Below are positions 6,772-15,917 of a stretch of 47,858 nucleotides of DNA, piece after piece. The notes under the pieces were generated by a model that was given only the letters and a program-made list of their open reading frames with translations, was not told the origin of the DNA and made no database searches. The position numbers and the translations under genes are program-made. This DNA is from Microbacterium sp. LCT-H2 (GTDB taxonomy: Bacteria; Actinomycetota; Actinomycetes; Actinomycetales; Microbacteriaceae), in NCBI RefSeq assembly GCF_001866135.1, contig NZ_MODW01000010.1, positions 1 to 47,858 of the forward strand, given 5' to 3'. The first letter of the stretch is position 1; each line of letters begins with the position of its first letter.

Positions 6772-7189
6772 CACCGATCGCCTCGGGCAGCAGCTGTGGG
6801 ACGAGAACTACGCCAGCATCAGCTACGCGAACCGGTGCACATTGCCGGCGCCCCGCTACGAGTGGCGACCTGTCGCGGAGCTCATGGGCGACCGAATCGA
6901 CATCGAGCAGATCCTGCAGATCGAGCGCAGCCGGCTGTACATGGAGGAGGTCTCGTGCCACCACCCCGGGTGGGACGACTCCGAGGCGAACCGGCAGCTG
7001 AGCCGCCTCGAGCAGAGCATCGCGGCTCGGCTGTACTTCCACCCCCGCGAGGTATCACCGCAGGAGCCCGGCGTGGTGGAGTACGTCGGCCTGAGCCGAG
7101 CCGTCGACGAGTGGACGCGCGAGATCGGGTTCCGGGCGACACTGACCGTGTCGGCGGCCGCGAAGACCCTGGACGCGGGTGAACGATGA
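6632..7189 (+). CDS. hypothetical protein
   Basis: This 185-residue protein is not recognised. It is mostly alpha-helical and soluble, with LGQQLWDENYASISYANR near residue 55, two adjacent Cys-bearing segments (ANRCTLP and EVSCHHPGWDD), and a C-terminal helix. The ATG at 6632 is chosen for the GGAGG at 6619-6623. It is the first full gene after a family 1 promoter. Its stop overlaps the start of a small membrane-protein gene (ATGA at 7186-7189), which the IS256 element has split. Confidence 0.65.
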   Translation: MRALPVPQDVVDLLVTAILISSTDITQSPARVPIVTPGRSPAAVLADTDRLGQQLWDENYASISYANRCTLPAPRYEWRPVAELMGDRIDIEQILQIERSRLYMEEVSCHHPGWDDSEANRQLSRLEQSIAARLYFHPREVSPQEPGVVEYVGLSRAVDEWTREIGFRATLTVSAAAKTLDAGER

Positions 7190-7242
7190 CCCTGGCGACC
7201 CCGCGTAAGCACACGGAGATCCCCGAAGAGATCCTCACCCGG

Positions 7243-8650
7243 GGTGGCGTCCCTTTGAGTGGTGGAGTTTCTCAGCACCGGCGAGGTCAGCTGCTCTGAT
7301 TATGCCGCGATGAGTTCGGGGACGGTGTCCTCCTTGTCGATGTGGTTGAGCAGGGTCATGGAGGTGTCGCTGAAGTAGCGGCGGTCGGCGCTGTCCCATT
7401 CGTCGTGCTGCTCGATGAGGACGTGCCCGGCCAGGCGCAGCAGCGCGGCGGGGTTCGGGAACGTGCCGACGACGTCGGTGCGACGCTTGATCTCCTTGTT
7501 CAGCCGCTCCAACGGGTTCGTGGACCAGATCTGCTGCCAGTGCGCAGACGGGAACGCGGTGAACGCGAGCAGATCGTCGCGGGCGTCTTCGAGCATCTCC
7601 GCGACGACCGGGTGGGACTTCTCGAGCATGCGGACGACCTCGCCGAACTGAGCCTTGACGAGGCTGGCCTTGCCGCGCGGGACGAACACAGTGCGGATGA
7701 TCGAGGCGACCATGGGGGCGGCGACCTTGGGGACCTTCGCCAGGACGTTGCGCATGAAATGAACCCGGCAACGCTGCCAAGACGCGCCCTGGAACGCGAC
7801 CTGGATCGCGGAGACCAACCCGGAGTGCGCGTCGGAGATCACCAGCCGAACCCCGCCGAGGCCGCGCGCCTTCAACGACCGGAAGAACGCCGTCCAGAAC
7901 GGCTCGGACTCCGTGTCGCCGACGTCGAAGCCGAGGACCTGCCGGGTGCCGTCAGCGGCGACGCCGATCGCGACGACGATCGCCTGGGAGACGACCTGCC
8001 GCCCGATTCGGGCCTTGCAGTAGGTCGCGTCGACGAACACATACGGGTAGGCCTGCTCCCCGAGCGGGCGCTCCCGGAATGCGGCGACGTCCTCGTCGAG
8101 GTCCTGGCAGATGCGGGACACCTCCGACTTGGAGATCCCGGTGTCCGCGCCGAGGGCCTTGACGAGGTCATCGACCTTACGGGTGGACACGCCGTGGACG
8201 TAGGCCTCCATCACGACCGCGAACAGGGCCTGATCGACCCGGCGACGCCGCTCCAGCAGCGACGGGAAGAACGACCCCGACCTCAGCTTCGGGATCCGCA
8301 GATCCAGATCCCCGGCCGTGGTGGTCAGCGTCCGAGGACGCGACCCGTTGCGGACCGCGACACGTCCCTCGGCGCGCTCATACGGAGCAGCGCCGATGAA
8401 CGCGGTCGCTTCCGCGTCGATCAGTTCCTGGTAGAGCTTCTGCGTCGCGAGCCGGATCCGGTCGCTGACATCGGTGGACTGCAGTTCCCCGAGAAGCTCG
8501 AGGAGGGCAGACTGGTCTAGAGCCATCGTGCGTTTGTGTCTTCCTGTGAGTGACTTTGATCGGTACTCACTGACCATCGCACGATGGCTCACCAGCGTCT
8601 ACGACACCGCGAGCCCTGCCGAAAACCCCACCACACCCGGGGACGCCACC
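7243..8650 (-). mobile_element. IS256-family insertion sequence, 1408 bp
   Basis: The terminal inverted repeats start GGTGGCGTCC at both ends, with about 23 of 30 positions matching. The left copy starts at 7243 and the right copy ends at 8650. A perfect 9-bp direct duplication, CTCACCCGG, flanks the element (7234-7242 and 8651-8659), the expected target duplication for this family. The single transposase gene is intact, so the element is probably recent and potentially mobile. Confidence 0.93.
7300..8526 (-). CDS. IS256-family (mutator-type) transposase
   Basis: This 408-residue DDE transposase catalyses movement of its element. Features of the Transposase_mut family are clear: RNGSRPRTLTT and LRIPKLRSGSFFPSLLE in the N-terminal half, then the catalytic core with VFVDATYCKAR (first Asp), LVISDAHSGLV (second Asp) and NPLERLNKEIKRRTDVVG (Glu). 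Its length is typical. MALDQSALLELL at 8526 is chosen as start; a longer frame upstream reaches into the terminal region of the element. The gene is complete with no frameshift. Confidence 0.95.
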   Translation of the reverse strand: MALDQSALLELLGELQSTDVSDRIRLATQKLYQELIDAEATAFIGAAPYERAEGRVAVRNGSRPRTLTTTAGDLDLRIPKLRSGSFFPSLLERRRRVDQALFAVVMEAYVHGVSTRKVDDLVKALGADTGISKSEVSRICQDLDEDVAAFRERPLGEQAYPYVFVDATYCKARIGRQVVSQAIVVAIGVAADGTRQVLGFDVGDTESEPFWTAFFRSLKARGLGGVRLVISDAHSGLVSAIQVAFQGASWQRCRVHFMRNVLAKVPKVAAPMVASIIRTVFVPRGKASLVKAQFGEVVRMLEKSHPVVAEMLEDARDDLLAFTAFPSAHWQQIWSTNPLERLNKEIKRRTDVVGTFPNPAALLRLAGHVLIEQHDEWDSADRRYFSDTSMTLLNHIDKEDTVPELIAA

Positions 8651-8834
8651 CTCACCCGGCTGCGCCGGATGATCGTCGGTCTACTCACAATCTGCCTCGC
8701 AGCCGGCGCCGGGTGGCTCGGCATCCTCCTCGCCCCGCACGTCGGCAAGATCCTGCTGACCGCTGCGGCGATCGCGCTGCTCTGGGTGCTCGCGATCTGT
8801 GTGATCGACTTCTTCCGCAGCAGCTGAGGCCACC

Positions 8835-9065
8835 ATGCCGGCCTACAAGGTCACCTGGACGCAGCAGGCGATCGCCACCGCAATCGTCGACGTCGAACTC
8901 GACGAGCTCGCACGATGGGCGATCTCTGCCGGCGTCGTGCGCGCCGGACCCGAACCTCGACCCGCGGAAGTGGAGGCGCTGCGGCGATCGCTCGAGCGCA
9001 ACACCCATCTGCGCGACGCGGTGCTGCGCGTCTATGCCACCCGCCAGCAGCCTGGACGCGAATGA
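8835..9065 (+). CDS. small hypothetical protein
   Basis: This 76-residue soluble protein (MPAYKVTWTQQAIATAIVDVE onward) is not recognised. It has a beta-like start and a helical C-terminal half rich in Arg and Glu. It lies 7 bp after the split membrane-protein gene and would have shared its transcript before the IS256 insertion, so its expression may now depend on read-through. A strong hairpin begins at its last codons. Confidence 0.55.
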   Translation: MPAYKVTWTQQAIATAIVDVELDELARWAISAGVVRAGPEPRPAEVEALRRSLERNTHLRDAVLRVYATRQQPGRE

Positions 9066-9094
9066 GGGGCGCCCCGTTCGGGACGCCCCTCATT
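9061..9094. terminator. strong hairpin, probable operon terminator
   Basis: AATGAGGGGCG (9061-9071) pairs perfectly with CGCCCCTCATT (9084-9094), and the stem continues inward with CCCG/CGGG after one mismatch. There is no U-tract, as is often so in actinobacteria. It closes the accessory operon and includes the stop codon of the 76-residue gene. Confidence 0.7.
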
Positions 9095-9316
9095 CGCTCG
9101 ATCGCTCACACCAGACGTGCGACCGGCGGAGAGTCAATATTGAGGGTTGCGCTATTCGCAAGCACGCGTCGATCCGCTCATGCCTTTGAGCGACAGCTAG
9201 CAGATCGTCGTCCGCCGAGTGTGGTGGGCTTGTACCTCTCCTCTGTTGCGGAGATCTCCGGGCAGGCGCGTCCCGCTGACGAGAGCCACAAACTCCAGGC
9301 GGAGTCTCTTCGGTGG
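9095..9316. other. non-coding stretch before the resistance-like pair
   Basis: No supported gene. The local composition is a little less GC-rich than the neighbours. It may contain the left boundary of the recombinase-associated cassette that carries the ABC-F and MFS genes, but no repeat matching the region near 15.84-15.92 kb was found by eye. Confidence 0.3.
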
Positions 9317-9344
9317 TTGCTCTGATCACGTCGTTCGATACACT
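9317..9344 (+). promoter_or_regulatory. promoter of leader peptide and ABC-F/MFS operon
   Basis: TTGCTC (9317-9322), 16 bp, TACACT (9339-9344). The predicted +1 falls on or next to the ATG at 9349, so the transcript should be leaderless for the short ORF there. The ABC-F start lies 165 nt further, leaving a long 5' region with a hairpin (CGACCC/GGGTCG at about 9433-9449) suited to attenuation. Confidence 0.6.
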
Positions 9345-9348
9345 CGGA

Positions 9349-9378
9349 ATGTGCATTTGTACTTCCTGTGACGGCTGA
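9349..9378 (+). CDS. Cys-rich leader peptide MCICTSCDG
   Basis: A nine-residue ORF starts at the predicted transcription start and ends with TGA at 9376-9378. Three of nine residues are Cys. Short leader peptides control many ABC-F, Mef and Erm-type resistance operons through drug-induced ribosome stalling, and Cys-rich leaderless ORFs that sense cysteine supply are known in mycobacteria. Either mechanism fits; the sequence does not decide. Its position upstream of an ABC-F and MFS pair supports a regulatory role. Confidence 0.5.
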   Translation: MCICTSCDG

Positions 9379-9513
9379 GTAAGGCCTACCGCGCTCGTTG
9401 AGTCATCCGAGCCTGCGGCGGCCGCTCGTTCTCGACCCTGCACGGGTCGCCGTCACCTTGCGCACCCTCGCACGCTTCATAGCCGTGCGGTGCGTCGTTT
9501 CCGAAGGATACGA

Positions 9514-11154
9514 ATGCTCTCCCTCAACACCCCTCTACCAGCGCGCCATCGCGCGCAGCTCATCGCCTCCGACGTCTCCGTAACGCGCGGAGCCACCCCC
9601 GTCCTCAGCCACGTCGACCTCACGGTCACGGCCACCTCGCGAGTAGCGATCGTGGGCGAGAACGGCCGGGGGAAGTCGACGCTCCTGCACGTCCTCAGCG
9701 GCGCTCTCACCCCGGACAGCGGAGTAGTGCAGCGACTCGGGACGGTCGGCATAGCCGAACAAGAGATGCCGACCGGCGGCAACCGCACAGTGGGCCAGGC
9801 GGTCGCGGAAGCGATCGCGCAGCCGCTCGCCGCCGTTGCGGCCCTCGATTCGGCCGCGGTGTCACTCGCCGCAGGCGTCCCCGGCGCCGAAGAACGATAC
9901 GCCGCCGCATTGGAACACGCCGAAGTCCTCGATGCGTGGGATGCCGAACGGCGGGTGCAGATCGCGTTGGAAGCACTCGACGCCGAAACGGAGCCATCCC
10001 GGCGCCTGGACGACCTCTCCGTCGGGCAGCGCTATCGAGTCCGTCTGGCGTGCTTGCTCGGCGCCGACGACGATTTCCTGCTCCTCGACGAACCCACAAA
10101 TCACCTCGATCGAAGCGGCCTCGAGTTTCTGACCACGCAACTGCGGTCGCGAAACGGCGGCGTGGTCGTCGTCACCCATGATCGCGCGCTGCTCTCCGAC
10201 GTCGCGGAGACGATCGTGGACCTCGACCCGACCCCGGATGACCGGGTGCGCGTGTACGGCAACGGTTATGCCGGCTACCGCGAGGGCCGGCGCGCCGAGC
10301 GCGAACGGTGGGAGCACGAACTCGAGCGACAGCAGACCGAGCTCGCGCGGCTGCAGGACAGTCTCAGCTCGGCGCAGAACCGACTCGTCTCGGGGTGGCG
10401 ACCAGAGAAGGGAACCAACAAGCACGGACGGGCCACGCGCGCGGGCGGGCTCGTGCAGAGCGTGCATCGCCGGCAGGAGCAACTCGAAGCGCACGCGGTG
10501 ACTGTTCCCGAGCCGCCGCAAGTGTTTCGCTTCCCGGAGCTTGCGACCCGAACCGGAGCGGTGCTGTTGAGCGTGGAGGACGTGACCGTGACCGGCAGGC
10601 TTACGCGCCCGGCGGCGTTCTCTCTGTCACACCGCGGGCGTCTCGTAGTGACCGGACCCAACGGGGCCGGCAAGTCCACACTGCTGAGCGTCGCAGCGGG
10701 AGACCTCCGCCCGGACACCGGCACCGTTCGTCGCCCGCAGAACGTGCGGCTCGCTTTTCTGCGCCAAGAGTCGGAGCTGCCGCTGGATCGTCGCGCGAGC
10801 GAGTTCTACGCAGCCCACGTCGACGCGCTCGTTCCATCGCGTGAGGCAGTCGGTCTCTCGCAGCTCGGGCTCCTGCGCGCCCGCGAATCGAGCAAGCGGA
10901 TAGGTGAGCTGTCGATGGGCCAGCAACGGCGCCTCGAGCTGGCCCTGGTGCTCGCCACCAAGCCGCACGTGCTCTTGCTCGACGAACCGACCAACCACCT
11001 ATCGATCGCGCTCGTCGACGAACTGACCGACGCGCTCAACGCCACCCAAGCGGCTGTTGTCGTATCCACCCACGACCGGCAGCTTCTCCGCGACGTCGAA
11101 GGCTGGCCGGCACTGCAACTGGAAGCTACGACCGAAAGCGAGGCGCTCGTATGA
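9514..11154 (+). CDS. ABC-F ATPase, antibiotic-resistance (ribosome-protection) type
   Basis: This 546-residue protein has two nucleotide-binding domains and no membrane segment. Domain 1: Walker [12 protein letters not shown] (about residue 49), signature LSVGQR, Walker [12 protein letters not shown]. Domain 2: Walker [12 protein letters not shown] (about 384), signature [12 protein letters not shown], Walker [12 protein letters not shown]. An Arg- and Gln-rich linker joins them. ABC-F proteins of this build bind the ribosomal E site and displace macrolides, lincosamides, streptogramins or pleuromutilins, or regulate translation. The resistance role is inferred from the paired efflux gene and the leader peptide. 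ATG at 9514 has GAAGGA upstream. Its stop overlaps the MFS start (ATGA). Confidence 0.88.
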   Translation: MLSLNTPLPARHRAQLIASDVSVTRGATPVLSHVDLTVTATSRVAIVGENGRGKSTLLHVLSGALTPDSGVVQRLGTVGIAEQEMPTGGNRTVGQAVAEAIAQPLAAVAALDSAAVSLAAGVPGAEERYAAALEHAEVLDAWDAERRVQIALEALDAETEPSRRLDDLSVGQRYRVRLACLLGADDDFLLLDEPTNHLDRSGLEFLTTQLRSRNGGVVVVTHDRALLSDVAETIVDLDPTPDDRVRVYGNGYAGYREGRRAERERWEHELERQQTELARLQDSLSSAQNRLVSGWRPEKGTNKHGRATRAGGLVQSVHRRQEQLEAHAVTVPEPPQVFRFPELATRTGAVLLSVEDVTVTGRLTRPAAFSLSHRGRLVVTGPNGAGKSTLLSVAAGDLRPDTGTVRRPQNVRLAFLRQESELPLDRRASEFYAAHVDALVPSREAVGLSQLGLLRARESSKRIGELSMGQQRRLELALVLATKPHVLLLDEPTNHLSIALVDELTDALNATQAAVVVSTHDRQLLRDVEGWPALQLEATTESEALV

Positions 11155-12416
11155 CCCGCGAGACTCCCGACCGGCTGCGGGCGCTGCGCCCTCTCGCTAC
11201 CCGCGACTACCGGCTGCTGTTCGCGGCCGTCGGTATCGAAGTCTTCGGCACCGGCATGTGGACCATCGTCATGGTGTTTCAGGTGCTCGCACTCGACGAC
11301 AGCCCCCTTGCCCTGTCAGCCGTCGCTACCGGGCTCAGCCTCGGCCTCTTCGCTTTCTCGGTCCTCGGCGGGGTGGTAGCCGATCGCTTCTCGAAGCGGC
11401 GGATCATCATCACCGTGCAGGGACTCACCGCGGCGGTCATGGCCGCCGTCGCGGTGCTGTCCCTCACGGGCGCGATCGAGTTGTGGCATGTCGGGCTCGC
11501 CTCGTTCGCCATGGGCGCGGGTAGTGCGTTCTTCTACCCGGCCTACAGCGCCTACCTCCCCCAAGTACTACCGCCCGAACAACTGCTCGCCGCAAACGGG
11601 CTCGAAGGGGCTCTCCGGCCCTCGATGGGGCAGGGCCTCGGACCCGCCCTCGGAGGGATCATCGTCGGGGCGTTCTTCCCCGCCATCGGAGCGGTCATCG
11701 TCGCCGCGTCCTACGCAGTCGCGTTCGTCATCACACTGTTCCTCAGCCGCCGGGAGGAAACCACCGAACCGGAACAGTCGCAGCAACGCACGAGCGTGTG
11801 GGGCGACCTCAAAGCCGGGGTCCGCTACGTCGCCCGCACCCGCTGGCTGCTATGGACCCTGATCTTCGGATCATCCCTCGCGCTCATCATCCAGGGCCCA
11901 ATCGAGGTACTTCTCCCCTTCCTCACCCGCGACCGATTCGACGACGCCGAAGCAACGTTCGGACTACTACTCGCCGCCTACGGAATCGGAGGCGCCATCG
12001 GATCGCTCATCGTGTCGTCACTCAAACTGCCCCGGCGATACCTGACACTGATGATCGGCCTCTGGGGCGGCGGTACCCTCCCGCTCGTGCTCATCGGCCT
12101 CGCCAACAACCTAATAGTGATGCTCGCCACACTGTTCGCGGTCGGAGCTGCCACAGGAGCCGGCGTGGTGATCTGGGGCACACTGCTTCAACGCCTCGTG
12201 CCACCCGAAATGATCGGCCGTGTCGCCAGTCTCGACTTCTTCGTCTCCATCGCGTTCATGCCCGTCTCGATCGCCATCGCCGGGCCCCTATCGCTGATCG
12301 TGCCGATACCAGCCATCTTCATCGTGGCCGGCGTCGCGCCGACGCTGCTCGCCATCGTCGCGCTTCTAGCCGGACGCATGCGGGACGTCGAGACGAGACA
12401 CCCCCTGGACACTTGA
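11151..12416 (+). CDS. MFS efflux transporter (Mef-like)
   Basis: This 421-residue protein has about twelve membrane segments and the major-facilitator loop motif [12 protein letters not shown] between segments 2 and 3. It belongs to the MFS_3-like group that includes the macrolide exporters Mef(A)/Mef(E). It is translationally coupled to the ABC-F gene. Tandem ABC-F and MFS genes recall the mef-msr pair of Gram-positive cocci, here in reverse order. Macrolide or related drug export is therefore a reasonable inference; the exact substrate cannot be read from sequence. It ends about 100 bp before the convergent recombinase-like gene. Confidence 0.87.
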   Translation: MTRETPDRLRALRPLATRDYRLLFAAVGIEVFGTGMWTIVMVFQVLALDDSPLALSAVATGLSLGLFAFSVLGGVVADRFSKRRIIITVQGLTAAVMAAVAVLSLTGAIELWHVGLASFAMGAGSAFFYPAYSAYLPQVLPPEQLLAANGLEGALRPSMGQGLGPALGGIIVGAFFPAIGAVIVAASYAVAFVITLFLSRREETTEPEQSQQRTSVWGDLKAGVRYVARTRWLLWTLIFGSSLALIIQGPIEVLLPFLTRDRFDDAEATFGLLLAAYGIGGAIGSLIVSSLKLPRRYLTLMIGLWGGGTLPLVLIGLANNLIVMLATLFAVGAATGAGVVIWGTLLQRLVPPEMIGRVASLDFFVSIAFMPVSIAIAGPLSLIVPIPAIFIVAGVAPTLLAIVALLAGRMRDVETRHPLDT

Positions 12417-12517
12417 CCCAGCGCCGCACTGCGTCCCTGATTGTTAGCGTCCTGGAAGGAATTGACTCGGCTTGGAGTTCTCGGGCCGCGGCTGCCTGAA
12501 CCCACTCCGATGTGCCC

Positions 12518-14359
12518 TCAGCGGGGGAGGAAATCTGCTCTCGCGGCGACGAACTCGGAATTGTCGCGTTGCGAGAACTGCGACCATCGGCTCGCTGTCT
12601 GCGGCGTGATTCCCATCTGAACGGCCACGATAGCGGCGGGGAGGTCGCTAGCGAGGGCGAGCATGGCGTAGTTCCGGGCGATCCGCGGGCTGACCCCGGC
12701 CCGCGCTATCCACCGTCCGAGGGTCGTGGGATGGATCGGCTCGTGGTGTCGTCGGGGAGATGGGAATAGATACGATCCCTCACCGGCTCGCCGAGTCGCC
12801 CCCGGATTCTGCTCAGCTTCTTTCACGAGCTGCGCGAAGAGTTGAGCGACCGAGTTCGGGATCTCGATGGGTTCTGTCGATAGCGCGAGATACGTTCGTC
12901 CTCCGGCTGTACTGGTGTCGACAGTGGTGAGCCGGTGGATGCGGTCGGTTCGAGCTCCGTAAAGGAGCACGAGCAGCGCGGCAACCCTGGTCGCGAGGCT
13001 CACCGTGTCGTCCGACCCGGCGATAAACGTGCGGACCAGAGCGTGATGCTCGTCCTCCCCGCTGACCTCGCTCGGCCTGGCCTGCTGTCCGCGCTCGACG
13101 CGGAGTCCCGGATACTGGCCGGTGGACCTGAGCCACGAGATGAACGGTGCGATGTCGCCGGTGCGGGCTGCGTTGCCGCCGACCCACCGGTCTAGGACCT
13201 CCTGTGTCAGCGCGGAGAAGCCCGCCCCTTCTTGCTCGACGTGCTGCAGGAGTCGCGCGGCCGCGCGGATCCGTTCACGCGCGGAATCTGCGACACCGAC
13301 CGTGGTACGGCGGCGTCCTGCCCGCCGCCGCACAGTCCGCAGCACCTTCCATTGTGCATAGGGAGTGATCTCGGCGGCATGGTGTGAAGGAAGCTGGATC
13401 AGGTACTCGTCGACCCATGTTTCGAGCCGCTCAGTCTGCTCATCTCGTACCGGGAGAACGCCGACGTCGACCAGGAGCGCACGGAGATGATGTCGCGCCT
13501 GCCCAGGCGGACACGCGTCAACGCGCGCATGCGTGATCGACTCTTCCGACCCGATCGCTCGGAGCAGAGCTCTCGGGGTGGGCTTGAGCAGCCATCTCAT
13601 GGTCGAGTCCACGCGACCTCGATAAACGAGCGCGTCCGGGAGCCCGGCCAAACGCCCGGGGATCACCCCCGTCGCGGACGCGAGGAGGTCGCCGGCGGCT
13701 CGAACGACGGAGCAGCGGATGCAGGTGTTCTCGAAGTGCTGCTCACCCGGGGCGCCACACGTGGCACAGACGTAGTCGCGCGTCGACCCTGCACACGGCC
13801 CGCAAACGCGCTCCCCTCGGTCATCGCGACCGATGAGCGCTTTCACCTGCCCACAAGACCCGCAGCCGTCGGGGTGGCGGAGCTCGCGTCGATAGCACAC
13901 GCCGCATATAGACCCGAGGGGCCAGGTCGTATGAACCGCGCGCTTCTCACCGCAGATGGCGCACTCGGCGATGGGGGTGCGGTAGCAGCTGTGGCACAGA
14001 TCTGCTACGCCATTCTGGTGGCGGGTTGCGACGCGTCGCTCCCGTCCGCATTGTCCGCACGCTCTGACCGGTGCGGAGTAGCAGCGCTGGCAGAGATCCT
14101 GACCGTCCACGATGGCGGTGACGTGATCGACACGGCCGCATCCCGCACACGCCCGCTTAGGGCGCGCGCAGTGCCCGCAGAGTGGTGCGCCGTCCTCGGC
14201 TCGAGCGCTGGGCGCACGGATGCGACCACAGCGCGAGCACTCCATACGTCGGCTGACGTTGTAGCACGGTCGGCAGAGCCCTCCACCGTCGGGGAGTCGT
14301 TTCACCCGCGGGGCGCGGCTTCCGCACTCGGAGCAAGGATGCTCCGGCACCACGGTCAT
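12518..14359 (-). CDS. zinc-ribbon array fused to a tyrosine-recombinase-like domain
   Basis: This 613-residue protein begins with seven tandem Cys4 modules (CxxC, about 15-18 residues, CxxC), each near 33 residues, for example CSRCGRIRAPSARAEDG then CGHC, up to about residue 230. The C-terminal 250 residues resemble a tyrosine recombinase core: GARTDRIHRL at the first Arg, and SPRIARNYAML then AVQMGITPQTASRWSQF in the second box. The usual H-x-x-R has Asn before Tyr, and the position of the nucleophilic Tyr is Trp, so it may be catalytically inactive. It starts at 14359, overlapping the HTH stop (ATGA). Length is similar to TnpB of Tn554 (about 630 residues). Confidence 0.72.
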   Translation of the reverse strand: MTVVPEHPCSECGSRAPRVKRLPDGGGLCRPCYNVSRRMECSRCGRIRAPSARAEDGAPLCGHCARPKRACAGCGRVDHVTAIVDGQDLCQRCYSAPVRACGQCGRERRVATRHQNGVADLCHSCYRTPIAECAICGEKRAVHTTWPLGSICGVCYRRELRHPDGCGSCGQVKALIGRDDRGERVCGPCAGSTRDYVCATCGAPGEQHFENTCIRCSVVRAAGDLLASATGVIPGRLAGLPDALVYRGRVDSTMRWLLKPTPRALLRAIGSEESITHARVDACPPGQARHHLRALLVDVGVLPVRDEQTERLETWVDEYLIQLPSHHAAEITPYAQWKVLRTVRRRAGRRRTTVGVADSARERIRAAARLLQHVEQEGAGFSALTQEVLDRWVGGNAARTGDIAPFISWLRSTGQYPGLRVERGQQARPSEVSGEDEHHALVRTFIAGSDDTVSLATRVAALLVLLYGARTDRIHRLTTVDTSTAGGRTYLALSTEPIEIPNSVAQLFAQLVKEAEQNPGATRRAGEGSYLFPSPRRHHEPIHPTTLGRWIARAGVSPRIARNYAMLALASDLPAAIVAVQMGITPQTASRWSQFSQRDNSEFVAARADFLPR

Positions 14360-14685
14360 TTCGAATGCCCGGGCCGATTGATCGTCGTTCGGCGGGCAGA
14401 TACTCGGCTCTTCCGCGGGATGACTTCCCCGGAAGCCTTCCTGGCGGACGCCTCGACGATGCGGGGTTCGATGAGGTCGTTGGGTGTGCACTCAAGGATG
14501 TCGCACAGCGCGATCAGCGTAACCATGCTCAGGCGCTGCGGCTGACCCGTCACCAGCCGGTAGGTCTGCTCCCGGGAGAGCGCGACACCACGCTCAGCGA
14601 GCAGCGGCTGCAGGTCCGTCGTGGCGAACATTCCACGCTCCGCCATCTTCGCTCGCAGATGCCAGACGTAGTCCATCTCTTTCAC
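14356..14685 (-). CDS. XRE-family HTH regulator
   Basis: This 109-residue protein has a Cro/CI-type helix-turn-helix: the region around residues 15-75 includes LLAERGVALSREQTYRLVTG and SMVTLIALCDILECTPNDLIE, with the typical DIL-x-C-x-P-x-DL ending. The C-terminal tail is basic. It is coupled on both sides (ATGA with the recombinase upstream and with the zinc-ribbon gene downstream), so the three form one unit. It probably controls the recombinase operon or helps assemble the recombination complex. Confidence 0.85.
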   Translation of the reverse strand: MKEMDYVWHLRAKMAERGMFATTDLQPLLAERGVALSREQTYRLVTGQPQRLSMVTLIALCDILECTPNDLIEPRIVEASARKASGEVIPRKSRVSARRTTINRPGHSK

Positions 14686-15836
14686 CGTGCTGCCTCCTCG
14701 AAGTCGGCGCCGTAGCGGGTGTGAATAGCTTGGGTGAGCAGCCGGTTCCGGTACTCGTTAGAGACGCCGACGTAGATCGCGGTCGTCGAGGAAAACGAGT
14801 GCCCCACCTGCTCCTGAATGAACCGCTCCGGGTAGTCGAACTCCACCAGGTGCGTCACGTACGAGTGCCGCAACGAATGCAGATCCAACGAAGAGTCGAT
14901 CCCCGCGGCATCACGAGCTGTACAGAACGCTTCGTTCGCCGCACGCCTGCTCAGCCTCGTGCCCCGTTCGGTCACCCACAGAGCAGGCGACGAACTCGAC
15001 GATGACGACAACGCCGGCCGAACCTCATCGAGGTAGTGCGCCAGCGTCTCCGCGATCCAGCCCATCTCCGGAACGGTGAGCACCGTGCGCCGCTTCGACG
15101 GGCCCCCGCGGCTCGCTTTGCCATGGCGCACCGACAGTGCACCGAATCGGTCTAGGTGCGGCAGCTTCGCGTTGCGGCGGAGATCCACGAGATCAAGCAT
15201 GACCGCCTCACGTCTTCGCAACCCGAACGCATAGACGCACTTGAGAAGCGCGGCGTCCCGCACGGCCTGAACCGCACCCTTTCGCCGTCGCGACAGGATC
15301 CGTGCGGCGAGCCCGTCGGCCGCATCGAACAGCGCCTGGACTTCGTCGAATGTCAACGGTCGCCGCGCGGCATCGCCCTCGTACTCGCTGACATGCACAA
15401 TCGAGTTGTCCTCATGGAACACCTGTCTGGGTGCAGCGCCAAAACGCGCTTCACACTCGGACAGCCAGGGATATCGAGGATCAGTGATGTACTCGCAGAA
15501 CATCTTGATGTCGATCTCGTATCCACGCAGCGTCGATAGCCGCAACGGCTTCACGCCCGAGCGCAGCTCACTGATCCACGCCTCCGCCTCCGCCGGCGTC
15601 CATTGCCACGGGTACATACCCGTGAAGTCCACGAACCGGCGCACGAGCCGCTCTCTCGCCGCAATCGTCGGAGCCTTCAAGAAGCGAGCAATCTGCTGGG
15701 CTCGCCACCCATTCAACATCCCGTCGAGCACGGCTCCCTCAGGGTCAAGATGAATGACATTCCGCGCGGAGACGAGCCGCTGCGCAGACGATGGATCAAC
15801 TTCAAGCACATCCTCATGATGCATCCAATACAACAT
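14682..15836 (-). CDS. tyrosine recombinase / integrase
   Basis: This 384-residue protein has the catalytic set of tyrosine recombinases: YAFGLRRREAVML (Arg I), SKRRTVLTV (Lys strand), HSLRHSYVTHLVE (H-x-x-R), VGHSFSSTTAIYVGVS (His and the Tyr nucleophile). The N-terminal half has a SAM-like core-binding domain (RRFVDFTGMYPWQWTPAEAEAWI in two pieces). It catalyses integration or excision of the element it belongs to. The start at 15836 (MLYWMHHED) has no clear Shine-Dalgarno; an ATG at 15824 and longer forms are possible. It leads the recombinase / HTH / zinc-ribbon trio. Confidence 0.88.
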   Translation of the reverse strand: MLYWMHHEDVLEVDPSSAQRLVSARNVIHLDPEGAVLDGMLNGWRAQQIARFLKAPTIAARERLVRRFVDFTGMYPWQWTPAEAEAWISELRSGVKPLRLSTLRGYEIDIKMFCEYITDPRYPWLSECEARFGAAPRQVFHEDNSIVHVSEYEGDAARRPLTFDEVQALFDAADGLAARILSRRRKGAVQAVRDAALLKCVYAFGLRRREAVMLDLVDLRRNAKLPHLDRFGALSVRHGKASRGGPSKRRTVLTVPEMGWIAETLAHYLDEVRPALSSSSSSSPALWVTERGTRLSRRAANEAFCTARDAAGIDSSLDLHSLRHSYVTHLVEFDYPERFIQEQVGHSFSSTTAIYVGVSNEYRNRLLTQAIHTRYGADFEEAAR

Positions 15837-15917
15837 TGATGCAAATGAAGTACTCTGGGTGATCAAGAGTGGCGCAGAGACCCCCGGCCCCCTCGACATC
15901 CTTCTTGAGCTCAGGCT

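Larger units (their letters stand above)
7186..8827 (+). pseudogene. small membrane-protein gene split by the IS256-family element
   Basis: The first 19 codons (7186-7242, MTLATPRKHTEIPEEILTR) lie left of the insertion. The rest lies right of it after the duplicated target (from 8660), in the same frame, ending at 8827. Removing the element and one copy of the 9-bp duplication restores an uninterrupted 74-residue protein with two hydrophobic segments (MIVGLLTICLAAGAGWLGIL and ILLTAAAIALLWVLAICVI). Its start is coupled to the preceding gene by ATGA. Function is unknown; it was probably membrane-bound and worked with its neighbour. Confidence 0.85.

Noticed and set aside
9090..9443. Minus-strand frame of 117 residues in the ABC-F leader region
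   Set aside because: No domain, no ribosome site and it opposes a convincing promoter. It is treated as non-coding.
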